A DNA stretch of 64,000 nucleotides, from contig CAVQHI010000001.1 in NCBI GenBank assembly GCA_963712305.1, positions 1,426,001 through 1,490,000 of the forward strand. The letters are read 5' to 3'. This document shows, piece after piece, positions 27,907 to 38,780 of the stretch; the first letter of the stretch is position 1; each line of letters starts with the position of its first letter. The notes beneath the pieces were generated by a model. That model did not search any database. It was given only the letters and a program-made list of their open reading frames with translations, and had not been told where the DNA came from. The stretch is from DATFNI01 sp963712305 (GTDB taxonomy: Bacteria > Bacteroidota > Rhodothermia > Balneolales > DATFMH01). The position numbers and the translations under genes were made by a program.

Positions 27907-28018
27907 AGCGTCAATTTTTCTTATCACATAGTGATGCATTCGTAGAAATATATCGTATGAACCCGCTCAATACAAACCGTATTATTGGTCATTTCGGCAA
28001 GGGTAGTTACCTTTGGGC

Positions 28019-28668
28019 ATGATGAATTTACGGGCTCAAAAACTGGCTAAGAAATATAATAACGTTTTGGTCTTCCGTGATGTTTCCCTGGAAGCGAAAA
28101 GTGGAATTATCGGGATTTCCGGTCCCAATGGATCAGGTAAATCGACATTATTGAAATGTCTGACTTATCTCCTGAAGCCTACTGTTGGAAGCGTAACATG
28201 GAGTAATGAAGATAAGCAATTGACCGTTCAGGAATTTCGGTCTCGAATCGGCTATGCTGCTCCCTACATCAATCTCTATTCGGAGCTTAGCTGTATAGAG
28301 AATCTACAGTTCATCCTGAAGATACGCGATCTTAACCACGGTGACCATGAACTCAGGGAACTTCTGGATCGTGTTGGATTGTCTAAACTCACAAATCAAC
28401 CATTCGGCCACATGTCATCGGGGCAGCAACAACGGCTAAGACTCGCTTCGGCCCTCCTGTCTCAACCCGAAGTACTGGTTCTTGACGAGCCTGGAACAAA
28501 TCTTGATCAAATCGGAGAATCGGTGGTCCAGTCTATCACTGAAGAATGGCGACAATCAGGCCGGCTGCTTCTGTTGGCCAGCAACGATGCTTCTGAACCG
28601 ACTGGTGCGATAATGTGTTTAACGTAGTCCAAATGTCCAAACAACAATCTGTTTCAACAAATAAATAA
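28019..28668 (+). CDS. ABC transporter ATP-binding protein (CcmA-like), one frameshift
   Basis: About 215 residues from an ATG at 28019 or 28022. Walker A is GPNGSGKSTLLKCL, the Q-loop region is IGYAAPYINLYSEL, the signature is MSSGQQQRLRLASALL, and Walker B is EVLVLDEPGTNLD, followed by the H-loop region LLLASNDASE. Size and form resemble the heme-exporter ATPase CcmA. Near 28603 the frame shifts; the other frame gives WCDNVFNVVQM and ends at TAA 28666-28668, as expected for this family. No permease gene lies beside it, so the substrate is unknown. The M29 peptidase gene follows after 11 bases. Confidence 0.82.
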
Positions 28669-28679
28669 CAATCCTGACT

Positions 28680-29793
28680 ATGCTTTATTCGGAGAATGAT
28701 TACAAACTGGCTCTTAATATCCTGAATTTCAGTGTTGATCTAAAAGAAAATGAAAATATTCTGATACAATTGAATGGTATCGATGGAATCGGACTGGCGT
28801 GGTGCTATGGTTAAAGTTGCGAGAGACCGGAAAGCGCAGCCGTTTGGCACGGGTTCCAGGATACAGAAATTGACCGGATACTTATAGAAGAGGGCGACAA
28901 CGCCTTCTGGAAACACCAGGCTGATGCGCGAGCAGTTGCCCTCATGAAACAGATGGATGCGTTTGTGGGCATCAGGGCCACGCAGAACATTTACGGAAAA
29001 CGCAATGGTCAGCCGCACTGCAAATAAAGCGTATGCCGACGAACTGCTAACTGGTCTCACTTCAAAGAAAGAGTCAACAACACCAAATGGTGATTCTTCG
29101 CTATCCTTCACCGGCATTTGCAATGGAATGCAAAAATGCCGACCGAAGCAATTCACGGAATTCTACTACAAGGCGTGCCAACTCGACTACAATAAGCTTT
29201 GTGAAGCTATGAAACCACTGGAGGCACGACTCCGGAAAACAAAAGAGGTACATCTTAAAGGCGAAGGAACGGATATTACGTCTTTCTGTTGAAGGACAAG
29301 AATGGATCCCCTGTTTCGGCGAACGAAACATCCCTGACGGCGAGATTTTCTCATCACCAATTCTCGATTCTGTAAACGGCACCATTCGATATGCACCAAG
29401 TGTCTACCAGGGGTAAACCCTTTGAATTTGTTCAACTCACCGTGAAAGATGGTGTTGTTACCGATTTCGATTCATCGAACAACCCGGCACTCGCTGACAT
29501 TCTTGACAGTGATGAAGGTGCGCGCCGTTTCGGGGAGTTTAGTTTTGGGACTAACCCGGTCATTGAATCTCCTATGTACGACATCCTCTTTGATGAGAAG
29601 ATATATGGCTCAAACCACCTGACGCTTGGTCAGGATTATGAAGATCGCCCCAAACGGAAACAGGAGTAGTATTCACTGGGACCTTGTGTGTATTGGCGCT
29701 GACGTATATCTCGACGACGAGCTTATCCGCGGGGGGCGCAAATATATCACTGATGATCTTAAAGTTCTCAACCCTGATCATCTCCTGGATTAA
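28680..29793 (+). CDS. M29-family aminopeptidase (AmpT/AmpS-like), frameshifted
   Basis: Pieces in three frames, in order, rebuild a thermophilic-type leucyl aminopeptidase of about 370 residues: KLALNILNFSVDLKENENIL, EIDRILIEEGDNAFWKHQAD, AVALMKQMDAFVGIRATQNI, EFYYKACQLDYNKLCEAMKP, LRKTKEVHLKGEGTDIT, GERNIPDGEIFSSPILDSVN, FGTNPVIESPMYDILFDEKI, YGSNHLTLGQ and finally IHWDLVCIGADVYLDDEL. The Glu, His, Tyr and Asp residues that bind the two metals in this family appear in these C-terminal blocks. The native stop is TAA at 29791-29793. At least five indels are needed. It removes N-terminal residues from peptides in the cytosol. Confidence 0.85.
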
Positions 29794-29811
29794 TTTTTCT
29801 ATGCAAAAAGA

Positions 29812-29844
29812 AAGCCGTGTCCAAGTGGTCACCGGGCACGGCTT
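29812..29844 (-). terminator. Intrinsic terminator, better on the minus strand
   Basis: An 11-pair stem AAGCCGTGTCC/GGGCACGGCTT with one G-T pair. On the minus strand it is followed by TTCTTTTT, which suits the AraC-type gene that ends at 29877. On the plus strand, where the M29 gene ends at 29793, the T run is missing. Confidence 0.65.
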
Positions 29845-29876
29845 AGGTGTTTGGGGTTTGGGTAAGTAGGATATTA

Positions 29877-30336
29877 CTACGCAACCAGTTGTTTATTTAT
29901 GGCAACTGGCTGGAGATTGGAAAATTCGTGTAAAGGCAAATCCAGTTCGCGGCTTGTTGCGTCTAATAATTCCTCGTAATGGTTCGGATCAGTCATCATA
30001 TTCCGTAACATTCCCGGTGTAATTCCAAGATGCCGCTTTACAAAATAGCATAAACTATTGTCGTCACTTAAGCCGGTGTCCACTGCTATTGCATAACAAA
30101 TTTTCTCCGGATCCTGGTGAAATTCTTGTGCAATTTTCATTAAACGGACCCATCTTAATATGAATTCAGGCGTACGGCGATATTGCGCTCGTACCAGCCG
30201 CGTGAAATAAGATTTGGAATACCCCGCAGAGAGAGCCCAGGCTTCAACAGTCTTAATCTCTTCGAGTATGTTCCAGTAAATGGCTAACTAATTTTCCCAC
30301 TGATACTTTATTCATTTCAACCTTTTCGTCTGACAT
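29877..30336 (-). CDS. AraC-type DNA-binding protein, frameshifted
   Basis: Two helix-turn-helix units of the AraC kind are read on the minus strand: TVEAWALSAGYSKSYFTRLV in the first and AVDTGLSDDNSLCYFVKRHL with GITPGMLRNMM in the second, joined by RRTPEFILRWVRLMKIAQEF. A plausible start is ATG at 30334-30336 (MSDEKVEMNKVSVGKLVSHL), one frame away from the body, with the shift near 30270-30285. An internal ATG at 30138-30140 would leave only the second helix-turn-helix. No ligand-binding domain is present, so it is a small stand-alone AraC-type protein of about 150 residues. The targets are unknown. Confidence 0.6.
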
Positions 30337-30591
30337 ATGAACTGCTTTGCAGTTGATTCGGACTTAGCCCCTTATTTTCTAATACATCAGCGACATTTTA
30401 TAAGAGACTTGAGGATGGCTTTTGTTACAGAAAAATTGCCAAAAATACGGCATTAGAGAATTCCAATGATCAATTAATGCCCCGTCCCCATTCGCACCTA
30501 TTATTCATTTATCTGGAAGTCGTATCTCTGAATACACCTCTTTAATAATGTCTATTAATGGTCACTTTTTCTTGATGGATACGTATTTAAC

Positions 30592-30682
30592 CTGAAGTCT
30601 GGATAAGGACACAACACAAATAATTACCTTCTTATGCCATACTAATTGTAGTGGCAATTCGATTTCCTTATCCAGACCTCAG
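30592..30682. repeat. Long imperfect inverted repeat near the clpB terminator
   Basis: CTGAAGTCTGGATAAGGA (30592-30609) pairs with TCCTTATCCAGACCTCAG (30665-30682) with one mismatch over 18 bases and a 55-base spacer. The rest of the 30337-30747 gap shows no gene. It could be a small non-autonomous element or part of a long 3' structure of clpB mRNA. Confidence 0.45.
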
Positions 30683-30690
30683 ATTATTTA

Positions 30691-30726
30691 CAAAAAAAGC
30701 CGGCTTCATAATTTGAAGCCGGCTTT
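30691..30726 (-). terminator. Intrinsic terminator of clpB
   Basis: A perfect 13-pair stem AAAGCCGGCTTCA/TGAAGCCGGCTTT (30696-30708 with 30714-30726) is followed on the minus strand by a T run, the complement of the A7 at 30692-30698. It lies 22 bases beyond the clpB stop. Confidence 0.88.
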
Positions 30727-30747
30727 ACATATTTACAGCAGGTTTAA

Positions 30748-33383
30748 TTAATCGGCCCACGCCGAAACATCCTGAAAGACTTCCATAAACTGAAGGCTCT
30801 CACCATCTTTGGAAACGGTGACCTCATACTCGGCAGGCCCCTCGGTTTCCCGGCTAAGCAGAAGTTTGGCCAGTCGGTTGACCAGTTCGGTCTGAACAAG
30901 ACGTTTTAGCGGTCGCGCCCCATAAACAGGATCGTAGCCCCGTTCTGCCAGCCATTCTTTAGCAGCATCCGCGATATTCAGCTTCACATTATTCTTCTCG
31001 AGCATTTTGTGTACTCGTTTCAGCTGGATATCCACGATATCGCGAATGTCTTTCCTGCTGAGTGTATGGAAGACAATGATATCGTCGATACGGTTCAGGA
31101 ATTCAGGACGAATGGTCTTCTTGAGCACATCCATCAATTCTTGCTTCAGTACACCATATTCCCCGTCCTTCATCTCACCCTTTGTCTCTTCAACTTTCTT
31201 TTGGATAAGATGAGAACCGATGTTGCTGGTCATGATGATGATGGTATTTTTAAAATCTACCGTCACTCCCTTATTGTCGGTCAGGCGACCGTCATCAAGC
31301 ACCTGAAGCAACAGGTTGAATACATCCGGGTGTGCCTTTTCAATCTCATCAAGCAACAATACGGAATATGGCCGGCGTCGAACAGCTTCCGTTAACTGAC
31401 CACCCTCCTCGTAGCCGACATAGCCCGGGGGCGCGCCAACCAGACGACTAACACTGTGGCTGTTCCATGTACTCACTCATGTCGATGCGGATCATCGCGT
31501 TTTCATCATTGAAGAGATAATCAGCCAATGACCTGGCAAGCTCCGTTTTACCAACACCGGTTGATCCCAGAAAAATGAATGAACCGATCGGACGCTGCGC
31601 ATCCTGCAGACCGGCACGTGAACGCCGTACGGCATCGGACACCGCCTGAATGGCCGGATCCTGCCCTATCACCCGTTTATGTAATTCTTCTTCCATGTGA
31701 AGTAGTTTCTGACGTTCGCTTTGAAGCATCTTTTTAACAGGGATGCCTGTCCAACGTGATACAATGTCTGCAATGTCCTCGTCATCGACTTCTTCTTTCA
31801 AAAGTGCACGGTCTTTTTGAACCTCGGCGATTTTTTCCTTGGCCTCTTCGAGCTCCTGCTCCAGTTTCTTGATAGTTCCATAGCGTAACTCTGCAACCTT
31901 CTCGTATTCGCTGTTTCGTTCAGCTTTATCAGCCTCAATCTTTGCGGTATCAATAGCCTGCTTCACTCCCTGAATCTTTTGAATCAGCTCTTTTTCGGTC
32001 TGCCAATGAGCTGAAAGCATGTCTCGCTGTTCTCCAAGATCAGCAAGATCTTTGTTGATACTTTCGAGCTTGGATTCGTCATTTTCTCGTTTCAACGCCT
32101 CTCGTTCAATTTCAAGTTGCCGGATCTGGCGATCAATACCATCCAGTTCTTCAGGCATGGAGTCGATCTCAAGGCGCAGACGCGATGCCGCCTCATCAAT
32201 CAGGTCGATGGCCTTGTCCGGCAGAAACCGGTCGGTAATGTAGCGATGCGAAAGTTCTGCAGCCGCAATCAACGCCGCATCTGTGATACGTACCCCGTGG
32301 TGAAGTTCATACCGTTCCTGAAGTCCACGAAGTATGGATATCGTATCTTCGACACTCGGTTCACCGACAAAAACAGTTTGCAAACGACGTTCCAGCGCCT
32401 TGTCTTTCTCTATGTACTTCCGATATTCAGCAAGTGTGGTAGCACCGATAGCACGCAACTCTCCCCGCGCCAGGCTCGGCTTCAGGATATTGGCAGCGTC
32501 CATGGCTCCTTCGGCCGCTCCAGCTCCTACGAGGGTGTGGATCTCATCGATAAAGAGGATAACCTGGCCATCGGAATTATTAACCTCTTTGACAACGGCC
32601 TTCAGGCGCTCCTCGAACTCACCCCGAAACTTGGTCCCGGCCATAAGCGCACCCATGTCGAGAGCAACGATACGTTTTGTTTTGAGCCCTTCGGGAACAT
32701 CCCCTTTTACTATTCGCAAGGCAAGCCCTTCCGCGATAGCCGTCTTACCTACCCCCGGCTCACCAATCAAAACCGGATTATTCTTTGTACGACGGCTCAG
32801 AATCTGCATCACCCGACGTATTTCCTGATCTCTGCCGATAACCGGATCCAGCTTGTTCTTTTCTGCGAGCTCATTGAGATCGCGTGCATATCGCTCCAAT
32901 GCCCGGTAACGACTCTCGGCATTGGGATCATCCACTTTTTGTGAACCGCGAACTTCTTGTAAAATCTCTAGTGCATTTTGCTTATCTAAGCCCTTCGCCA
33001 CGCAGAATACGTCCGACTTCACCCTTGTTTTCAATCATAGCAACCAGGATGTGTTCGGAGCTCATATACTCATCACCCATCTCGTTGGCCACTTTCTGGG
33101 CCTTGTCAAATACTTCTTTCGATTCGTTCGATAAATACTGGCCGGATACCGATGCACCCTTGACAATGGGCAGCTTCTTAATCCTGGAATCGAGTTCGTC
33201 ATTTACCCGTCCAAGGGGAATACCCATTTTCTTAAGTACAGTTGTTGCAACGCTTTCCGGATCGGAAATCATCACTTTGAGAACATGTATAGGCTCAACA
33301 GCCTGCTGATTATTGTTAGCAGCCAGCTCCAATGCCGCCTGTACCGCCTCTTGTGCCTTAATAGTAAACTTATTGAAATTCAT
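30748..33383 (-). CDS. clpB: ClpB disaggregase, two frameshifts
   Basis: About 878 residues in three frames: N-terminal piece 33383-32982, middle 33034-31448 and C-terminal piece 31476-30748. The Clp N domain starts MNFNKFTIKAQEAVQAALEL. The first AAA+ module has Walker A GEPGVGKTAIAEGLALRI and Walker B VILFIDEIHTLVGAG. The coiled-coil middle domain (EELDGIDRQIRQLEIEREAL) marks ClpB rather than ClpA or ClpC. The second AAA+ module has SRWTGIPVKKMLQSERQKLL, GSTGVGKTELARSLADYLF and VLLLDEIEKAHPDVFNLLLQ. The breaks are near 33000 and 31460. ClpB, with DnaK and a J protein, rescues aggregated proteins. It shares strand and region with a J-domain protein, HtrA and Hsp20, a stress group. Confidence 0.95.
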
Positions 33384-33445
33384 ACTGTTAAAATTTCTTG
33401 TTACCTGATTATATCTTTCACTCTATACACAGCAGACTCCGTACC

Positions 33446-33475
33446 AACCTGACAAATGTGACTTATTTGCAGGTT
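33446..33475. promoter_or_regulatory. Interrupted palindrome upstream of clpB
   Basis: AACCTG-A-CAAAT, a 7-base spacer, then ATTTGCAGGTT forms an 11-pair inverted repeat with a one-base bulge, 63 bases before the clpB start. It could be an operator or a 5'UTR hairpin. No CIRCE element (TTAGCACTC...GAGTGCTAA) is seen. Confidence 0.35.
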
Positions 33476-33589
33476 ATCCCTGCCTGATAATGTACTGGTT
33501 TAACAACTTCGTCAGGCACTTATGACCAATATGTATATTTAAAGCCAATTTGCCAGATATCGATTCCAAGCTATGTCATGTTAATGGAG

Positions 33590-33651
33590 AAACCGTTCAA
33601 ACGGTTTTATGATTTTGGATTTGGCTAAAACCACCCGGATGAATCCGGGTG
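33590..33651. repeat. Palindrome-pair repeat, copy 2 (REP-like)
   Basis: AAACCGTT-CA-AACGGTTT (33590-33607) is followed by CACCCGGAT-GA-ATCCGGGTG (33632-33651 region), the same two palindromes in the same order as at 8344-8406. It lies 17 bases after the end of the cbpA-type gene, where it could also act as a 3' hairpin. Confidence 0.65.
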
Positions 33652-33668
33652 TTAGTAAACGAGTATTC

Positions 33669-34619
33669 TTATCCGGTGCGCTGTTCAGAGAGTTTCTTGA
33701 AAAGCTCCTTCTCACGACTTGTTAAATGACCGGGCAGTTTCACCTTCAAACGGACATATAAATCACCACGGGTATTGTTCTGGCCAAGTTTCGGCATTCC
33801 CTGACCTTTCAAACGCATCAATTTGTCATTCTCCGTACCTGGCGGCACGTTTAACTTAATGCTGCCGCTAAATGTAGGTACATGCACTGTCCCTCCAAGA
33901 ATCATGGTGTACAAGTCGACATCAACATTTGTATACAGATCATCACCCTGGCGCTCGAAACGATCATCTGCTTTTATCCTGACGCGTAGGAAAAGATCTC
34001 CACGAGAATTATTTACCGCGCTCCGTTCTCCTTTCCCCTTAAGTTTCAGGCGCTTTCCGTCACTGATACCGCCAGGAATTTTAACACGCACCTGTTCTCC
34101 ATTCACCGTAAATGCACGTGTACTGCCCGAGAAGGCCTCTTGTAGAGTTACTTCCAGGTTGGCTTCCATATCGCGGCCTGTTTTGGCAGCAGCGCTGCTA
34201 AATGCCGATCCAAAAGATGAACGACGTCCACTTCCACTTGTACCAAAACGGCCAAAGAGTGTTTCAAAGAAATCCGAAAAACCACCACCAAAAATTTCAC
34301 TAAAGTCGTCTTGGCTCGTGTACCTGCCTCGACCTTGCTGACCGGCAAATTGCGACCAGTCGAAGTTATCTGCATTGCCTCCTGTCTGTTGATATTGCTT
34401 CCAGTTTGACCCGACGCGATTGTACAGTTTTCGCTTTTCCGGATCTTTTAAAACTTCATAGGCTTCCGAAATCTCTTTAAACTTTTTTTCCGATTTCTGG
34501 TCCCCTTGATTGACATCGGGATGATATTTAGCCGCCAGCTTTCGATAAGCTTTCTTTATCTCATCCTGAGAAGCGCTCTTAGAAACACCCAGCGATTTAT
34601 AGTAATCTTTATAATCCAT
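33669..34619 (-). CDS. cbpA: J-domain co-chaperone, CbpA/class B type
   Basis: 316 residues, intact. The J domain fills residues 1-70 with the HPD tripeptide in AAKYHPDVNQGDQKSEKKFK. A Gly/Phe-rich stretch follows (FSEIFGGGFSDFFETLFGRF). The C-terminal substrate-binding domains contain RVKIPGGISDGKRLKLKGKG and LNVPPGTENDKLMRLKGQGM. The zinc-finger cysteines of classical DnaJ are absent, so this is a class B protein (CbpA/DnaJ2). It stimulates DnaK ATPase and would cooperate with the adjacent ClpB. Confidence 0.93.
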   Translation of the reverse strand: MDYKDYYKSLGVSKSASQDEIKKAYRKLAAKYHPDVNQGDQKSEKKFKEISEAYEVLKDPEKRKLYNRVGSNWKQYQQTGGNADNFDWSQFAGQQGRGRYTSQDDFSEIFGGGFSDFFETLFGRFGTSGSGRRSSFGSAFSSAAAKTGRDMEANLEVTLQEAFSGSTRAFTVNGEQVRVKIPGGISDGKRLKLKGKGERSAVNNSRGDLFLRVRIKADDRFERQGDDLYTNVDVDLYTMILGGTVHVPTFSGSIKLNVPPGTENDKLMRLKGQGMPKLGQNNTRGDLYVRLKVKLPGHLTSREKELFKKLSEQRTG

Positions 34620-34844
34620 TCGACCTCAAAATATTTAACAGGGAACAGTTATCAGTAAACAAAAAACGATATTCTGTATCCACGATGCTATTCATACAAT
34701 AGACTCTATGATATCCCCAGCACATTTTCTTATACGTTTCAGGTGTATTAACGATTATTTCGTTACTTAAATAAGCCACAAATACCCTGCCAAAATGTTA
34801 ATAATACGACTTAACTACACTTTTTGGCACATTGGTCGCCTAAA

Positions 34845-34880
34845 ATAAAAAACCCCTGCCAACTCTTCATTGACAGGGGT
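34845..34880 (-). terminator. Intrinsic terminator of htrA
   Basis: AACCCCTGCCA/TGACAGGGGT forms a stem of about 9 pairs with one mismatch and an 8-9 base loop. On the minus strand it is followed by a T-rich tract, the complement of TAAAATAAAAAA. It lies 28 bases after the htrA stop. Confidence 0.75.
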
Positions 34881-34907
34881 CCGACGTAAGTCGTTATGTT
34901 AATTCAA

Positions 34908-36432
34908 TCAATAGACTTCAAAGGCAACAAAAAACATATTGTTGCCACGTACTACGCGCAGCAGAACGGTATCACCTTTTTTAGTTCCTTCCAGCGCTTT
35001 GTCGAATTCTGAAACACTACCTACCTGATGACGATTAGCAGCTACGATTACGTCACCGTCTTTAAGACCAGCCTGAAATGCGGCACTGTTGCGTCCAATC
35101 TTGGTCACTACTACACCTTTTACGCTGTTATCGAGACCATATTTTTCGGCTAGGCTTTGTGACAGGTTATCAACGGAGAAATGAAGCAATGATTCGACAC
35201 TGCTACTGCTACCACCTTCGGCTGATGCCAATTCTTCTTTGTTCAATTCGCCAAGTGTCACAGCGATATCTTTTTTCTTTCCGTCGCGAAGAATGGTCAG
35301 CGTCACCTTGGATCCGGGTTGCTTTCCTGCAATATCGTTGCGGAATTGACTATAATCCGTGATCGTTTTGCCATTCATTCCAATGATTACATCTCCGGCT
35401 TTGAGGCCTGCTTTTTCTGCAGGGCTTCCTGACACAACCTGTCCAACAACTGCACCATTATCATTATCGAGATTAAATGCCTTGGCCATGGCTTGAGTTC
35501 ACAGGTTGAATACTAACACCTAACCAGCCGCGAACAACCTTACCATTCTTGATCAACTGATCCATAATATTTTTAGCCATGTTGATCGGAATGGCAAAAC
35601 CAATTCCCTGGTTGCCCCCCGTTTCAGTAGCAATAGCAGAATTGATACCAATCACATTTCCGTCGACATCAATCAGTGCACCACCAGAGTTGCCGGGATT
35701 GATGGCCGCATCGGTTTGGAGGTAATCGGAGTAATCGGCAAGGTGCATGTTTGAACGACCCTTTGCGCTAATAATACCCATCGTCACGGTATTTGCCAGA
35801 TTACGTGATAACGGGCTGCCGACTGCCAAAACAACTTGACCGACCTTCACATCATCGCTATTACCAAGGTTCGCTACCGGTAAATCTTTTGCATTTACCC
35901 GGATAACAGCAACATCAGTTGCAGGGTCGGTACCAACGACTTTCGCCGAAAGTTCTTTGCCATTGAATAACCGGACTGATATCGTATCGGCTTTCTGAAC
36001 AACGTGGTTATTGGTCAGGATGTAACCATCATTCGAAACGATGACGCCTGATCCCATTGCGTGCTGTGTTTCCTCGCGTGGCCTAACCGGGCCGATTGAA
36101 AAATTGGAAGGGTCCAAAATCAAACGGACTTTGTTGCACTTTAACTTTCTGTGCAACAAAAATCGTAACCACCGATGGATTAATCTTGCCAGCTACATCC
36201 GACAATTCAGTATTTAATTCATGCAGTACACTATTTCCTGTCGAATTATCCGAAAATGAGCAACTTGCCGCTCACTTTTGTCAATATCTTCATTTTCAAC
36301 CTTTGTATTGGAATTCCCCGGATATACGTAGGTTTTACCCGTAGTAAAGTCCTGGCCATGCAATAGAAATATCATGAAAGCCAGAACTACTGCGGCTGTT
36401 GCGTATATCAGCTTGGAATATGAATGCTTCAT
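34908..36432 (-). CDS. htrA: HtrA/DegP-type periplasmic serine protease, frameshifted
   Basis: About 505 residues across three frames (36432-36214, 36159-35473, 35489-34908). An N-terminal membrane anchor or signal (LIYATAAVVLAFMIFLLHG) is followed by the trypsin-like domain with a complete triad: His in ILTNNHVVQKAD, Asp in TDPATDVAVIRV, and Ser in NPGNSGGALIDVDG. Two PDZ domains follow: GAVVGQVVSGSPAEKAGLKA and VVVTKIGRNSAAFQAGLKDG. The shifts lie near 36200-36230 and 35480, with possibly one more near 36110. It degrades or refolds misfolded envelope proteins and belongs to the same minus-strand stress region as clpB and hsp20. Confidence 0.93.
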
Positions 36433-36553
36433 ACTAAAGTCTCCGTTGTATTTGCTGTGAACTCTAATAGTGTTTCAAATATCAATCTACTTCCCTAAAA
36501 CTTGGCCGGAGCTGAATTTATTGTTTGAGGATTTTATCCAACCCGGTTACTAT

Positions 36554-36587
36554 AAAAAAAGGGGAAGGCATTTGCAGCCATTCCCCC
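36554..36587 (-). terminator. Intrinsic terminator of hsp20
   Basis: GGGGAAGGC and GCCATTCCCC form a GC-rich stem with a one-base bulge and a 7-base loop. On the minus strand a T7 run follows, the complement of the A7 at 36554-36560. It lies 33 bases after the hsp20 stop. Confidence 0.75.
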
Positions 36588-36619
36588 ATTTAGTTATAAC
36601 AACGTCTCTAAACAGCAGC

Positions 36620-37060
36620 TTATTTGATCTCAATTTGTTTGGCTACTTTTTCTTCTTTCTTTTCGAGATCAATTTTTAGAATACCGTTTTCGAAGCGTGC
36701 GTTGATGCCATCTTCTTTAACATCATCACTGAGCGCGAACGTACGTGAAAAATTTCCATATCCGCTCTCAACGAGATGATATTTCTTAGTCTCTTTCTTC
36801 TCTTCAAGTTTACGCTCGCCAGTGACTGTTAATCGATTTCGCTCAACATTAATGTTGATGTCACTTTTCTTCAATCCGGGGAGTATCAGATCGATGTGAT
36901 AAGCTTTATCATCTTCACTTATATCAGCTCTCGGGCTAAACGTACTGCCCGGTGTCGCACCAACGGCATCGTTGAAGAATTCGTCTAACATTTCGGAAAA
37001 ACGATGCGGAAATGTTGGAACATCATAAGTGTCGATGGGAGAATATCTCATGGGTTTCAT
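36620..37060 (-). CDS. hsp20: Hsp20/alpha-crystallin small heat-shock protein
   Basis: 146 residues from the ATG at 37058-37060 (MKPMRYSPIDTYDVP), chosen because GAGG lies upstream at the right distance; a start at 37129 would add an unrelated hydrophobic stretch. The alpha-crystallin domain runs from about residue 45: RADISEDDKAYHIDLILPGL, VERNRLTVTGERKLEEKKE and a terminal VKEDGINARFENGILKIDLE with the core strand GILKIDL. It holds unfolding proteins for ClpB and DnaK. It lies between htrA and the DAHP synthase on the same strand, with its own terminator. Confidence 0.94.
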   Translation of the reverse strand: MKPMRYSPIDTYDVPTFPHRFSEMLDEFFNDAVGATPGSTFSPRADISEDDKAYHIDLILPGLKKSDININVERNRLTVTGERKLEEKKETKKYHLVESGYGNFSRTFALSDDVKEDGINARFENGILKIDLEKKEEKVAKQIEIK

Positions 37061-37235
37061 AACAACCTCTATATTTAAGATTCCAAATTTAAACTGTTTC
37101 AATAATATTTGGAACAAGAGGTATGCCAAACCATGAAATGACTAAAAACCGCCATTTGAGTTGCCAAAATCTCATACTCATTGACAAGCGGACAGGCCAC
37201 ATGCCTCCATCATGACAGAGTATGTCACCAAAACG

Positions 37236-38635
37236 TCATACTACTGAATTTTTTTCAGCCTCTCTGAAATTCAGGTTCTGTTCTTTTGCAATAAGAAATG
37301 CCATTTCCAGGCTTTGCTCATAATTCAGGCGCGGATCGCAGTAGCTCTGATAGTTCGTCTCGAGTCCGTCTTCACCCAGGCCGTTGGCTCCGCCGACACA
37401 CTCAGTAACATTTTCGCCCGTCAGTTCCAGATGAACTCCGCCCAGATGAGTACCTTCGCTGCGATGGATGGCAAATGTTCGCTGTATCTCGGTCAGAATC
37501 GCTTCGAAATGACGTGTTTTGATTTGACTCTTGGTCGTGAAGGTATTTCCGTGCATCGGATCACAACTCCAGAGAACGTTCAATCCTTCCCGTTTAACGG
37601 CCCGGATCAGTCCGGGAAGTTCGTTCTCTACTTCATCCTTACCGAAACGGTAATGAGCGCAATTTTCCCCTCTTCCGGTCGGGGTTGAGCTTCCCGATCA
37701 GAGAAAGCATTTCATCCCGATCTGTACCAGGACCCACCTTGATCCCCACCGGATTCTTTATTCCCCGGAAATATTCAACATGCGCCCCATCGAGTTGCCT
37801 GGTGCGATCGCCCAGCCATAACATATGCGCCGTCAGATTATACCAGCCTGGATCGTGAGGTACCTTCCGTGTTTGGGCAGAATCGTAATATAGATTTAAA
37901 GCTTCGTGCGACGTATATATATGTACTTCATGCAGTGTCTCGAGCTTGCCCGCTGAAACGCTCTCGACAAACTGAACCGACCTGCTTATGGAATTAACGA
38001 TGGCTTTGTATTCCTCGATACCGGTTGTTCTTCATGAAATCGAGTTCCCAGTATTCCGAATTATGCAGATCAGCGAATCCACCGCCTTCGGTAAGTGCCC
38101 GTACAAAATTGAGCGTCAAACCGGCTTTGTGATATCCCTCAATCAAACGAAGCGGATCATAACGACGGGCCTCGCTTGTGGGATCATACCGGTTGATCAG
38201 ATCGCCACGGTAGATTGGGATCTCGGTTCCGTTGACCCATTCGGTATCATTAGATCGGGGCTTGGCATACTGACCGGCCAGACGTCCCACCCGGATGACA
38301 GGCAGTCCGGATTCATGAATAAGAACCAGACTCATCTGAAGAAGGACTTTCAAAAGCTTTACAATCTGATCGGAAGTCACACTCTCAAATGTCTCGGCAC
38401 AATCGCCGCCCTGTAACAAAAATGCCTCACCACGTGCGGCCATAGCCAGTTCTGCTTTTAGTTCTTCCACTTCCCATGATGTGACAAGCGGCGGATAGGT
38501 CCGAAGCTCATTATAGGCGTTCTCCAGGTCCTGGTTGCTTTTGTAATCGGGAAGTTGTCGAACCGGAAATGATCTCCAGCTGTCGGGAGTCCATGTTTTT
38601 GTTTGAGCAGAACTCATAACATTTGAATCGTTCAC
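37236..38635 (-). CDS. Class II DAHP synthase (first step of shikimate pathway), frameshifted
   Basis: About 465 residues in at least three frames. The N-terminal piece (38635-37994) has SWRSFPVRQLPDYKSNQDLE, FLLQGGDCAETFESVTSDQI and GLPVIRVGRLAGQYAKPRSN, hallmarks of the plant-like class II enzyme. The middle part reads ETLHEVHIYTSHEALNLYYD and MLWLGDRTRQLDGAHVEYF. The C-terminal part (37583-37236) has LWSCDPMHGNTFTTKSQIKT and HLELTGENVTECVGGA with the metal-binding H and E. It condenses phosphoenolpyruvate with erythrose 4-phosphate. The shifts lie near 38000 and 37680. No regulatory ACT or chorismate mutase domain is attached. Confidence 0.92.
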
Positions 38636-38780
38636 GAGGTTAGATCGTAGTTTTAGGGGGTTGCGACTGTTTATTGCTGAAACTGTGAAGGTACCTGTTC
38701 ACTGCTAAGAACATTAAAAATACTAAAAAAGACACAAAAGATGATACTTCCCGTTCAGAATTCCTTCAAACGTGAACGCT

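Noticed and set aside
32117..32944. 275-codon frame antisense to clpB
   Set aside because: Shadow of the ClpB coding sequence, whose AAA+ motifs are unambiguous.
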